Shown one piece after another: positions 24,959 to 33,017 of a stretch of 64,000 nucleotides of DNA (position 1 is its first letter; each line of letters opens with the position of its first letter). The notes under the pieces are model-generated. The model saw only the letters and a program-made list of their open reading frames with translations, ran no database searches and was not told where the DNA came from. The position numbers and the translations under genes were made by a program. The DNA is from JACVRW01 sp963733885 (GTDB taxonomy: Bacteria > Actinomycetota > Thermoleophilia > Solirubrobacterales > Thermoleophilaceae): the NCBI GenBank assembly GCA_963733885.1, contig CAVTES010000007.1, positions 310,001 through 374,000 on the forward strand, written 5' to 3'.

Positions 24959-26052
24959 CCGAAGCGCGACGCGCTCAGCTCGGCCGGCACCTCCGCGCGG
25001 CCGAGCAGGGCGTCGGCCGCGAGCCGTGCCGTGGCGGGCCCGGTCGAGATGCCCCAGGGGCCGTGGCCGGCCGCGATCCAGAGGTGGTCGACACCCCCGG
25101 CCGGCCCCACCAGTGGCCGGCCGTCGAGCGATTGCGGGCGGGCGCAGGCACGGGCGCCCTCCACGCGTGCGCGGGCAAGTGCCGGCACGAACCGCTCGCC
25201 CGCGCGGCGCAGCCGCCCAGCCCAGCTCGCGGCATCCGGCTCCTCGGCGAGGAAGGTCGAGCCGACCGACACCGCGCCGTCCGCCGCCACCAGGCTGAAG
25301 ATCGACGCCGGCGGCGCCGCCGGCGCCACCCCGGCCACCCCCTTCACCCCAAGCTCCTCGATCACATGGCGCGGCGGGTCCTCGACGCTCACCTCCACCA
25401 CCACGCCCCAGACCGGCACGATCGGCCGCCAGGCTCGGGTCGGGTCGATCACCTCCGGGGCCCACGGGCCGGCGGCCACGAGCACCGTTCCCGCGGCGAA
25501 GTGCCGCCCCCCTGCGAGCACGCCGCGCACGCTGCGGCCGAGCACCCAGGGCCAGGCGGGGTGCCCCTCGTGGAGCCGGGCGCCTGCGCGGCGGGCGCGC
25601 TCGGCGAAGCCGAGCGTGGCCGCCGCCGGCTGGACCGGGTAGCCGGTCTCGAGCCGGCAGCCCCAGACCTTGCGCCCGAGGCGCGGCTCGAGCCGCTGCA
25701 GCTCGCGCGGGTCGAACAGGGCCGGGTCGAGCTCAGGCTGGCCAGAGGCGATCTCGGCGACGGTCGGCACGAGTGCCGCGCGCTGGTGTGCGAGCAGCAG
25801 CACGCCCGCAGGCTGCTCCGGTATGTCGAAGCCGTCGAGCTCCCGGTAGTGGCCGAGTGTCTCGGCGTGGAGCTCGGCCAGCACGGGATCGAACGGGTGC
25901 TGGATCGAGCCCGAGTTGCGCCCGGACGCCGCCCCCGCCAGCCCGCCGCGCTCGAACAGCTCGACCCGGGCGCCCGCCTCGGCGAGGAAGGCGGCCGCCG
26001 CGCAGCCCATGATTCCTCCGCCGATGATCGCGACGTCCGGGAGCGCAGCCAG
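24955..26052 (-). CDS. FAD-dependent oxidoreductase (DAO family), probable CTG start
   Basis: DadA/ThiO-like flavoprotein that oxidises an amine or amino acid. The Rossmann motif reads DVAIIGGGIMGCAAAAFL, and the C-terminal FAD contact is DHLWIAAGHGPWGISTGP. The first ATG (26010) falls inside the Rossmann motif and would delete beta-1 and the glycines. The open frame begins right after the UGA of the upstream gene, with no ATG/GTG/TTG before that ATG. CTG at 26052 has GGAGG 8 nt upstream and gives 365 aa, so I choose it. The only alternatives are readthrough of the UGA, which is in frame with the upstream gene, or sequence error. Confidence 0.8.
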   Translation of the reverse strand: MAALPDVAIIGGGIMGCAAAAFLAEAGARVELFERGGLAGAASGRNSGSIQHPFDPVLAELHAETLGHYRELDGFDIPEQPAGVLLLAHQRAALVPTVAEIASGQPELDPALFDPRELQRLEPRLGRKVWGCRLETGYPVQPAAATLGFAERARRAGARLHEGHPAWPWVLGRSVRGVLAGGRHFAAGTVLVAAGPWAPEVIDPTRAWRPIVPVWGVVVEVSVEDPPRHVIEELGVKGVAGVAPAAPPASIFSLVAADGAVSVGSTFLAEEPDAASWAGRLRRAGERFVPALARARVEGARACARPQSLDGRPLVGPAGGVDHLWIAAGHGPWGISTGPATARLAADALLGRAEVPAELSASRFG

Positions 26053-26055
26053 ACC

Positions 26056-27555
26056 TCAATCCTCCCCGTCGGCGGCGTAGTCCACGATCGACTTGTCGAT
26101 CAGCCACTCCACCGGCGCCTTGTCGTCGGTGTACACCGTCCCGCCGCGCAGCCGCGGCTCGAGTCGCGCGGCGGTCGCCAGGGCCGTTTCGCGCAGCCCG
26201 GCCGGCATGCCCCCGGCCGCCTCGCGCAGGCGCGCCGCCGACAGCGGCGCCTCGCTGGCCACGAGCAGCGTGTTGGTGTCCTCGATCGGATCGCGAAGGA
26301 CGTTCGGGAACACCTCTCCGATGGTCGCGGTCAGCACCTTCTCGAGGTCGTCCTGGCCCTCTGGATGCCCGGCGTTCACCACCAGCACTCCGCCCGGGCG
26401 CAGCCGGTCGCGCACCGTCTCGAAGAACTCCACGGTCGTCAGGTAGAACGGGATATAGGGCTGGCGGTAGGCGTCCACCGAGATCTGGTCGTACCGGGCG
26501 TCGATGCGGCGCAGGAATGGCCGCGCGTCCTCGTGGTAGAGGTGCAGGCGCGGATTGTTCATGTCGAAGTACTCGCGCCCGATCTCCGACAGCTCGCCGT
26601 CTATCTCCACGCCGTCGATCCGCGTCTGCGGAAAGAACTCCTCGTAGGCGCGCGACGTCGTGCCGGCCGCGTTGCCGAGGATCGCCACGCGACGCGGCGG
26701 CTTATCGTAGGCAGCGAAGCCGAGCACGAGGTGGCCGTCCCACACGTCGCCGGTGAGAACGGTGTCCGGGTTGTAGATCGAGTGCTGCGCCTGGCCCTCG
26801 TTCAGCTCGAGCGTGCGGTGCCCGTCGGGGTACTCGATCACCCGCGCGTACTGGTACTCGGTCTCGGCCTCGTGGATCACCCGGCCGCCGTCGGTATCGG
26901 AGGCCTTCAGCGTCCCGACGGGCAGCGCGATCAGGGCGGCGATCGCTGCCGGAGCGAGCGCGTAGCGGCGCACCGGGCGCAGCCCCCACACAGCCATGAG
27001 GGCGATAGCGAGGGCGAAGATAAGGAACGTGCGGCGCGTGCCGACAAGCGGGATCAGGAGCAGCGCCGAGACGAGCGTGCCCACCAGAGAACCCGCGGTT
27101 GAGAGCGCGTACAGGCGGCCGGCGACCGTGCCGGCCTCTTCGACGGTGGACACGGCGAGCCGGATTGCGTAGGGCGAGACCGCGCCGAGGAGCAGCACCG
27201 GCACCGCCACCAGCACGAGGACCGCCAAGAGTGACCCGAGGAATGCGCCGGCGGAGATCGAGTCGAGCGCGTCCACCGCCACGTCGAGCAGCGGGTCGGC
27301 CGCGAATGGAACCAGCGCGAGCAGTCCGGCCGCGGCCAGCGCGAGCAGGCAGAGCCCGCGCATGTTCGGGTGGCGGTCGGCGAGCCGCCCGCCCAGCCAG
27401 TAGCCGATCGACAGCGCCACCAGCACGATCCCGATCGTGTTCGCCCACACGATCGTGGATGCGCCGAAGTAGGGGGCGAGCAGCCGCACGGCCGCGATCT
27501 CCGCGCCGAGGGAGCCCGTCCCCACCACGAAGACAAGGAGGGGCAAAGGCGGCAT
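26056..27555 (-). CDS. membrane-embedded spermidine-synthase-like protein
   Basis: 499 residues. The N-terminal ~215 form about six to seven membrane helices with an MFS-like GRLADRHPN loop. The C-terminal half is a spermidine-synthase-fold methyltransferase-like domain (RVAILGNAAGTTSRAYEEFFP, IDGVEIDGEL, LYHEDARPFLRR, DQISVDAYRQPYIPF). Such fused proteins are common in bacteria, and their product (aminopropyl transfer or something else) is unproven. It ends with a UGA that is in frame with, and 3 bp from, the proposed start of the FAD oxidoreductase. No spermidine pathway genes are nearby. Confidence 0.88.
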   Translation of the reverse strand: MPPLPLLVFVVGTGSLGAEIAAVRLLAPYFGASTIVWANTIGIVLVALSIGYWLGGRLADRHPNMRGLCLLALAAAGLLALVPFAADPLLDVAVDALDSISAGAFLGSLLAVLVLVAVPVLLLGAVSPYAIRLAVSTVEEAGTVAGRLYALSTAGSLVGTLVSALLLIPLVGTRRTFLIFALAIALMAVWGLRPVRRYALAPAAIAALIALPVGTLKASDTDGGRVIHEAETEYQYARVIEYPDGHRTLELNEGQAQHSIYNPDTVLTGDVWDGHLVLGFAAYDKPPRRVAILGNAAGTTSRAYEEFFPQTRIDGVEIDGELSEIGREYFDMNNPRLHLYHEDARPFLRRIDARYDQISVDAYRQPYIPFYLTTVEFFETVRDRLRPGGVLVVNAGHPEGQDDLEKVLTATIGEVFPNVLRDPIEDTNTLLVASEAPLSAARLREAAGGMPAGLRETALATAARLEPRLRGGTVYTDDKAPVEWLIDKSIVDYAADGED

Positions 27556-27628
27556 TTAGTGGGCCCGGACGAGACTAGGGTCGCGGCTTGGCCAGGGAGA
27601 ACCGAGCATGGCGGTGCACGCGAGCGCA

Positions 27629-27647
27629 GCCAATGCAGCGCATTGGC
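27629..27647. promoter_or_regulatory. inverted repeat upstream of bioA
   Basis: GCCAATGC-AGC-GCATTGGC is a perfect 8-bp dyad ~200 bp before bioA. The half with its spacer, CCAATGCAGCG, recurs exactly at 19365-19375, overlapping the bioB start. It could be a biotin-regulator operator or an RNA hairpin; no T-run follows. The rest of the 288-bp region 27556-27843 shows no gene or riboswitch that I recognise. Confidence 0.4.
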
Positions 27648-27843
27648 GAGCATCGCGGGTGCTGCCAGGCGAAGGTTCGCAGCCGCCGAACGCGGCCGTA
27701 GTCGAGGACGGGGCCACCTACCGCGGAGCCTAGCTAGGGGCCTGTGTAGCCATTCGCGTAGTGAGTAGCAGCGCGACGGCCGCGAGTCCGCGCTTCATGG
27801 CGCGGGATCGTACATCCGGGGGCGCGGGTAGCTTCGCGGGCTC

Positions 27844-29130
27844 ATGGACCTCGCAGCCGCTGACCGCGCCCATCTCTGGCATCCGTTCACACAACAGCGC
27901 GGGTGGGTGGAGGAGGACCCTCTGATCATCGACAGAGCCGAGGGCACCGAGCTGATCGACATCGCCGGGCGGCGCTACATCGACGGCGTGTCCTCACTCT
28001 GGTGCAACGTGCACGGGCACCGCCACCCACGGATCGACTCCGCCGTGCGGGAGCAGCTCGACGCGGTCGCGCACTCCACGATGCTCGGTCTCAGCCACCG
28101 GCCCGGGATCGAGCTGGCGCGGCGGCTCGTGGAGCTCGCCCCGCCGGGGCTCACGCGCGTCTTCTACTCCGACTCCGGCTCGACCGCCGCCGAGATCGCG
28201 GTGAAGATGGCATTCCAGTACTGGCGCCAGCGCGGCGAGGAGCGCCCGCGGTTCGTCGCGCTGCGGATGGCCTACCACGGCGACACGATCGGGTCGGTGT
28301 CGGTCGGCGGGATCGACCTGTTCCACTCGCTCTACCGGCCGCTGCTGTTCGACACCCTGAAGGCGGAGCCGGGCGATCTCGGCCACATGGAGCGGCTGCT
28401 CGCCGCCCACCCCGGCGACGTAGCCGCGGTGATCATGGAGCCGCTCGTGCAGGGGGCGGCCGGGATGCTGGTGCACCCCGATGGCTATCTCCGCGGGGTA
28501 CGGGAGCTGTGCGATAGGCACGGCGTGCTGCTGATCCTCGACGAGGTGGCCACCGGCTTCGGCCGCACCGGGCGCATGTTCGCGTGCGAGCACGAGGGCG
28601 TGGCGCCCGACCTCCTCTGCCTTGCCAAGGGGATCACAGGCGGCTACCTGCCGCTGGCCGCCACGCTGGCGACCGAGCGGATCTACGAGGGCTTCCTCGG
28701 CGAGTTCGAGGAGTTCCGGACGTTCTTCCACGGGCATACGTACACGGGCAACCCGCTGGCGTGCGCGGCCGCGCTCGCGACGCTCGACGTGTTCGAGGAG
28801 GAGCGCACGCTGGAGCGCCTGGCCGAGAAGATCACTCTCTTGGGCGACCTGCTCCAACCGCTCGCGGACCACCCGGCGGTGCGCGAGGTGCGGCGGTGCG
28901 GGTTCATGGTTGGGATCGAGCTAGCTTCGTTTCCGCTGTCTGACCGGATGGGGCATCGTGTGACGATGGAGGCGCGGCGGCGGGGGGCGATCGTGCGGCC
29001 GCTTGGGGATGTGGTGGTGTTGATGCCACCGTTGGCGATTTCCCCGGCTGATCTGCGCCGCCTCGTCGCCATTATCGGCGACGCCATCGAGGCGGCGACC
29101 TCGTCGGTTGCGCTCGCGCGGGCCGCTTGA
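27844..29130 (+). CDS. bioA: adenosylmethionine-8-amino-7-oxononanoate aminotransferase
   Basis: PLP class-III aminotransferase making 7,8-diaminopelargonate using SAM as amino donor. 428 residues. Start DRAHLWHPFTQ (typical BioA), GVSSLWCNVHGH, LDEVATGFGRTG and the Schiff-base Lys262 (CLAKGITGGYLP). TAGCTT lies 9 nt before the ATG. It completes bioA/B/F/D in this window but sits apart from bioBFD, separated by five unrelated genes. Pimelate-supplying genes (bioC/H/W/I) are not seen. Confidence 0.95.
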   Translation: MDLAAADRAHLWHPFTQQRGWVEEDPLIIDRAEGTELIDIAGRRYIDGVSSLWCNVHGHRHPRIDSAVREQLDAVAHSTMLGLSHRPGIELARRLVELAPPGLTRVFYSDSGSTAAEIAVKMAFQYWRQRGEERPRFVALRMAYHGDTIGSVSVGGIDLFHSLYRPLLFDTLKAEPGDLGHMERLLAAHPGDVAAVIMEPLVQGAAGMLVHPDGYLRGVRELCDRHGVLLILDEVATGFGRTGRMFACEHEGVAPDLLCLAKGITGGYLPLAATLATERIYEGFLGEFEEFRTFFHGHTYTGNPLACAAALATLDVFEEERTLERLAEKITLLGDLLQPLADHPAVREVRRCGFMVGIELASFPLSDRMGHRVTMEARRRGAIVRPLGDVVVLMPPLAISPADLRRLVAIIGDAIEAATSSVALARAA

Positions 29131-29221
29131 ACGGCAGCAATGAGGGTGGGATTCGGTCGGGGCAGTTCCTTCGGAGCGTCGCGGTCAGAGGGGATCGGGC
29201 AGGCCCGGCACGGCGCGCAGG

Positions 29222-30142
29222 CTAGGCGAGGGCCACGTGCGGCTCCGCCGCCACGAGCGGCGCCTGGTGCATCAGGGCATCCAGGACCGCAGCCAGCGAT
29301 GGGCGCCGTGCGGCGCCGCTCCGCACCAGCGCCGTCACCTGCCGGCGCGGCGGCGCGGGCCTCGTCTCGGCGAAGCGGACCGCCTCCGATCCCGAGCACG
29401 CCAACGCCGGCAGAAGCCCGATCCCGACTCGCGCCTCGACCAGGGCCTCGATGAGGCGCGCGTCGTCCGCGCGATGGGCGATCTGCGGCGTGAAGCCGGC
29501 CCGGCTGCATGCCCTGTCGAGCGCCGCCGCGAACTGCGTTCCGGCGAGGCCCGCAATCCACCGCGCGCCGGCGCGCGACCTCAGCGCGACGGGTCCGGGG
29601 GCGGTGTCCCGCCGCGGCAGCACGAGGAGGAGCGGCTCGCTCAGCAGCCGGTGCTTCTCGAGTCCGCCGGCCGGCACCGCCGCGACCCCCTCGTAGCTCT
29701 CGGACACGAGCACGTCGAGCTCACCCGAGCGGAGCACCGGTATCCCATCCTCCGGCTCGTGCTCGACGACCTCGCAGGACAGCTCCGGGTGGCGCTCGCA
29801 GACTTTCGCGATGGCCGGCACGACGAGGCCGGCGGCCGCGCTCGGGAAGGCCCCGATCACGACTCTGCCGCCCACCGCCGCGTGGTCGGCGGCGAGCTCC
29901 GCCTCGGCCACGTCGAGCTCTGCGAGTACGCGGTCGGTGCGTGCCACGAGCCCCCGTGCGGCAGGGGTCAGGCGCACCCTCCGGCCGTCGCGCTCGAGCA
30001 GCGGAACCCCTGCCTCGCGCTCCAGCTGCAGGAGCGACTGCGAGATCGCGGACGGCGTGTAGCCGACCACCCTCGCCACCTCGGCGATGGTGCCGCGCCG
30101 GGCGAGCTCGCTCAGGAGCCTGAGTCGCCGCAGGTCGAGCAT
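29222..30142 (-). CDS. LysR family transcriptional regulator
   Basis: 306 residues. The N-terminal winged helix-turn-helix is DLRRLRLLSELARRGTIAEVARVVGYTPSAISQSLLQLEREAGVPLLERDGR. The periplasmic-binding-protein-like effector domain follows (VVIGAFPSAAAGLVVPAIAKVCERHPELSCEVVEHEP). It is next to bioA (tail to tail) and divergent from a hypothetical gene; LysR proteins usually control a divergent neighbour, but that neighbour is unlike an enzyme, so the target is uncertain. TAAGCT lies 10 nt before the ATG. Confidence 0.92.
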   Translation of the reverse strand: MLDLRRLRLLSELARRGTIAEVARVVGYTPSAISQSLLQLEREAGVPLLERDGRRVRLTPAARGLVARTDRVLAELDVAEAELAADHAAVGGRVVIGAFPSAAAGLVVPAIAKVCERHPELSCEVVEHEPEDGIPVLRSGELDVLVSESYEGVAAVPAGGLEKHRLLSEPLLLVLPRRDTAPGPVALRSRAGARWIAGLAGTQFAAALDRACSRAGFTPQIAHRADDARLIEALVEARVGIGLLPALACSGSEAVRFAETRPAPPRRQVTALVRSGAARRPSLAAVLDALMHQAPLVAAEPHVALA

Positions 30143-30219
30143 CGTTCAGCTGAGCTTACGCTCGGCCCAAGCCATCGGTGCTTGTGCTTGATCCCGGCCG
30201 CCTCCAACATGCGTTGTTC

Positions 30220-30912
30220 GTGACACGCGAGACCCCCACTCAGCAGGACCGCAGGCGGGCGGAGCGCTACGAGCCGATGCCGGGCATCGCCGAGCTGCCG
30301 GGCTGGCTCTGGAACCGCATGGGCCGCGGCGGCCGGCTGGGGGCCCTCGGCGCGGTGATCGTCCTCGTCGCCGCGGCGGCCGCCCTGATCCCGGTGATCG
30401 TCGAGTCGAAGGAGGAACGCGCCAAGACGGAGCGGCGTGAGCGGGCCGAGCGCCGCGCGGAGCTGATCCGCAGGCTCGAAACCGAGCAGCGCCCACGATT
30501 CCGGCGCTCCACCTCGGTGGCGCCGCCCGGCGCCACCGAGGGCGAGCGCCTGGACGCCCGCGCCACGCTGATCGACGAGCTGACCGCCGCGATCCTGGCC
30601 GACGCCCGAGCCCGCGTGCGGCGGGGTCGCCTCGACGGGCCGATCCGGCGCGTCGAGTGTGAGCCGTTCCCGCGCACCGTAGAGGGGGTGGGCGCCGACG
30701 AGGACCTCTCGCGCCGCCGCGGCCGCTACGCGTGCGTCGCCGTGACGGCTGAGTTCGGAACGGGCGAGGCGGGCGCCACGGGAGTGATCGGCCACCAGTA
30801 CCGGACCGAGGTCGACTTCCATACGGGCCGCTACGCGCTCTGCAAGGTGTCGGGCCAGCCGGGGCCCACGCGGGAGCAGCTCGTGACCACGCCGCGCGTC
30901 TGCGGCGGGTAG
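30220..30912 (+). CDS. membrane-anchored hypothetical protein
   Basis: About 230 residues. A short basic N-terminus, one membrane helix (LGAVIVLVAAAAALIPVIV), a charged coiled coil (ESKEERAKTERRERAERRAELIRRL) and an exported ~140-residue domain with three Cys (VECEPF, YACVAVTAEF, YALCKV). No family recognised. It is probably a type II membrane protein with its domain outside. The GTG at 30220 is preferred; an in-frame start at 30178 would add 14 unremarkable residues. Confidence 0.65.
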   Translation: MTRETPTQQDRRRAERYEPMPGIAELPGWLWNRMGRGGRLGALGAVIVLVAAAAALIPVIVESKEERAKTERRERAERRAELIRRLETEQRPRFRRSTSVAPPGATEGERLDARATLIDELTAAILADARARVRRGRLDGPIRRVECEPFPRTVEGVGADEDLSRRRGRYACVAVTAEFGTGEAGATGVIGHQYRTEVDFHTGRYALCKVSGQPGPTREQLVTTPRVCGG

Positions 30913-30928
30913 CCGAGCGTGCGAGCCC

Positions 30929-30959
30929 TTGACTTCAAGTGCACTTGAAGGTGCACCAT
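30929..30959 (+). promoter_or_regulatory. SoxR/MerR-type operator-promoter
   Basis: TTGACT (30929-30934) and CACCAT (30954-30959) are spaced by 19 bp, and the perfect 18-bp palindrome CTTCAAGTGCACTTGAAG (30933-30950) lies between them. The long spacer and central dyad are diagnostic of MerR-family promoters. The dyad agrees with the E. coli soxS SoxR box at 14 of 18 positions. The -10-like hexamer ends 7 nt before the ATG at 30967, so the message would be leaderless. No MerR-family gene is in the window. Confidence 0.7.
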
Positions 30960-30966
30960 GCGTCGC

Positions 30967-31317
30967 ATGAGCGAATCACCAACAGCGAGCGAGCGGATCA
31001 CCGAGGAGGTCACGTCCTGGCCTGGAGTCGAGGCGGGCATCGGCCGCCGCGGCGAGTTCGGCTTCACGGTCGGCGGCCGCCAGATCGCGCACCTGCATGG
31101 CGACCACGCAGCGCACTTCGGCTTCCCGAAGGAGATCGGGGCGCGGCTGCGGGAGGAGGGTCGCGTGGGCCCGCACCCGGTGGCGCCGAACAAGCCCGCC
31201 TGGGCCGCGAAGAGGATCGAGACGGACGCCGACGTGCTCGACGTGATCGAGCTGATCCGCCTCAACTACGACCGCGTGGTGGCCCGCCACGGCCTCCCCG
31301 AGGAGGTGGAGGCCTGA
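30967..31317 (+). CDS. DUF5519 (luciferase-associated) family protein
   Basis: 116 residues: VTSWPGVEAGIGRRGEFGFTVGGRQIAHLHGDHAAHFGFPKEIG and IRLNYDRVVARHG are typical of this small family, whose role is unknown. I place the start at ATG 30967, 7 nt after the -10 of the MerR-type promoter; ATG 30958 overlaps the -10 itself. Control by a redox- or metal-sensing MerR regulator suggests a stress-response role (inference). The adjacent convergent rubredoxin gene fits a redox theme. Confidence 0.85.
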   Translation: MSESPTASERITEEVTSWPGVEAGIGRRGEFGFTVGGRQIAHLHGDHAAHFGFPKEIGARLREEGRVGPHPVAPNKPAWAAKRIETDADVLDVIELIRLNYDRVVARHGLPEEVEA

Positions 31318-31318
31318 G

Positions 31319-31501
31319 CTAACCCTCGTAGGGCTCGAAGTCCTTCTTGCGCGCCCCGCACACCGGACAGAACCAGTCGTCCGGGATGTCTGTGAACTCG
31401 GTTCCGGGCGGGATGCCGCCGTCCGGGTCGCCCTCGGCGGGGTCGTAGAGGAACCCGCAGGACGTGCACATCCAGAGCTGCGCGGTGACGGTCTCGTCCA
31501 T
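31319..31501 (-). CDS. rubredoxin
   Basis: 60 residues with both CxxCG knuckles (MCTSCGFLYDP and FCPVCGARKKDFE) binding one iron, plus the family's Tyr/Asp/Pro positions. A small one-electron carrier in the cytosol, serving for example alkane hydroxylases or peroxide/superoxide detoxification; no partner is adjacent. It ends 1 bp from the convergent DUF5519 gene. TAACCT lies 10 nt before the ATG. Confidence 0.96.
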   Translation of the reverse strand: MDETVTAQLWMCTSCGFLYDPAEGDPDGGIPPGTEFTDIPDDWFCPVCGARKKDFEPYEG

Positions 31502-31533
31502 GCGGCGCGGAAGGTTAGCGTTACTCTCACGCG

Positions 31534-32154
31534 GTGCAGGTCGACCGGCCCCATCCAGGCGAGGAGCTCAACGAGGGCGAGGTGACCGAGCCGCGTCAGG
31601 CCGCCTCGATCATCGTCCTGCGCGACTCACCCGACGGCCCCGAGGTGCTCCTCGTGCAGCGCAATCCCGAGCAGCGCTTCATGGGCGGCGCGTGGGTCTT
31701 CCCGGGCGGCGCGGTGCACGACGAAGATGCAGACCACGCCGCGGCGGCTGTGCGGGAGCTGCGGGAGGAGGCCGGCATCGCCCTCCCGGAGGACGCCGAC
31801 GTGGTCTCCTGGTCGCGCTGGATCACGCCCGAGGAGGTCAAGATCCGCTTCGACACGTGGTTCTTCGTGGCCGCTGCGCCGCCCGGCGCCGAGGCGACCG
31901 CCGACGGCGGCGAGTGCGTCGACGCGCGCTGGCTGCGCCCGGCCGCGGCCCTCGAGACGTTTCGCCGCGGCGAGCTGATGCTGGTGTTCCCCACGATCAA
32001 GCACCTCGAGGCGCTCGCCCAAGCCGAATCGGTGGCCGATGCACTCGAGAAGGCACGTACGCGCGAGGTGGTGCCCGTCCAGCCGCGCGTGGTGCTTCGC
32101 GGGAGCGAACCCGAGATCGTGATGCCGGGCGAGCAGGGCTACGACGAGGCATAG
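31534..32154 (+). CDS. NUDIX hydrolase (NUDT19-like)
   Basis: 206 residues. The Nudix helix is present as AVRELREEAGI, with an upstream GGAVHDEDADH loop one residue longer than the classic spacing, as in the NUDT19/RP2 branch that hydrolyses CoA derivatives. QRNPEQRFMGGAWVFPGG and WITPEEVKIRFDTWFF support that branch. It probably cleaves CoA or acyl-CoA diphosphates. GTG start with TACTCT 6 nt before it and no Shine-Dalgarno; divergent from rubredoxin by 32 bp. Confidence 0.88.
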   Translation: MQVDRPHPGEELNEGEVTEPRQAASIIVLRDSPDGPEVLLVQRNPEQRFMGGAWVFPGGAVHDEDADHAAAAVRELREEAGIALPEDADVVSWSRWITPEEVKIRFDTWFFVAAAPPGAEATADGGECVDARWLRPAAALETFRRGELMLVFPTIKHLEALAQAESVADALEKARTREVVPVQPRVVLRGSEPEIVMPGEQGYDEA

Positions 32155-32202
32155 GCCAGCTCGGCCGCAACCCGGAGTGGGGTGGGTTGTTCTAACGGGT
32201 CC

Positions 32203-33006
32203 ATGAGGCGAATCGCTTCAGTGCTTCTGGCGGCCGTCGCGTTCCTCAGCCTGTTGGGCGCGGTGGCGGTCGCCGACACCCTGATCGGAACCGACGGGGC
32301 CGAGCAGCTCTCCGGCACCCCGAGGCCGGACCAGATCTATGGCGAGGGCGGCAACGACCGGCTGCTCGGCGACGGCTCGAACGACTTCCTCGAGGCCGGC
32401 TCCGGCGACGACGAGGTGGACGCCGGCGAGGGCGTGGACCTCGTGATCGGGGGCACCGGCGGCGACCGCATCGACGCCGGGGCTCACAACGACGTGGTGT
32501 ACGCCGGCGCCGGCACCGACCTCGTGCTGGGCGGCTCCGGCGCGGACACGCTGTTCGGCCAGTCCGACGCCGATCGTGTCTTCGGCGGCTCGGGGGCCGA
32601 TCGCATCTACGCCAGCCTGGGCGGCGACTTCGTGGACGCCGGCTCCGGGTCGGACCGGATCAGCGCCGACGAGGGCGACGTGACCATCCGGGCGGGAGCC
32701 GGCGACGACGTGGTGACCACCGACGGCGGAGTGGCGGACGTCCACGGCGGCGGCGGCGGAGACCGGATCCGGACCGGCTCGTCGAACGACCGTGTGAGCG
32801 GCGGCAGGGATCCCGACTCGATCGACGCCGGCGCCGGCGACGACCAGATCCGGTCTCGCGACGGCGTGCGCGACCGCGTGCGCTGCGGCCCCGGCGACGA
32901 CGAGGTCGAGGCCGACCAGCAGGACATCCTGCTCGGCTGCGAGGTCAGGGGCGACACGAGCGGGGGTCCCTTCCCCGGCCGGCGCCCCTTCGCTGCGATC
33001 AAGTAG
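32203..33006 (+). CDS. exported RTX-like (GGxGxD repeat) protein
   Basis: 267 residues. Signal peptide MRRIASVLLAAVAFLSLLGAVAVA, then about ten calcium-binding nonapeptide repeats (GEGGNDRLLGDG, GSGDDEVDAG and so on) forming a parallel beta-roll that probably folds on binding Ca2+ outside the cell. It ends with the Cys-framed cap DRVRCGPGDDEVEAD...GCEV, also seen in two other proteins here. No catalytic domain. ATG 32203 is chosen because it begins the signal peptide. Confidence 0.85.
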   Translation: MRRIASVLLAAVAFLSLLGAVAVADTLIGTDGAEQLSGTPRPDQIYGEGGNDRLLGDGSNDFLEAGSGDDEVDAGEGVDLVIGGTGGDRIDAGAHNDVVYAGAGTDLVLGGSGADTLFGQSDADRVFGGSGADRIYASLGGDFVDAGSGSDRISADEGDVTIRAGAGDDVVTTDGGVADVHGGGGGDRIRTGSSNDRVSGGRDPDSIDAGAGDDQIRSRDGVRDRVRCGPGDDEVEADQQDILLGCEVRGDTSGGPFPGRRPFAAIK

Positions 33007-33017
33007 AACCCCCTGCC

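Noticed and set aside
26010..26012. ATG as the start of the FAD oxidoreductase
   Set aside because: It would remove beta-1 and the glycines of the FAD-binding motif, and the upstream GGAGG it seems to use encodes those glycines.
27556..27843. Possible cobalamin or other riboswitch upstream of bioA
   Set aside because: The sequence lacks the conserved box elements that I know; only the 8-bp dyad stands out, and it is listed separately.
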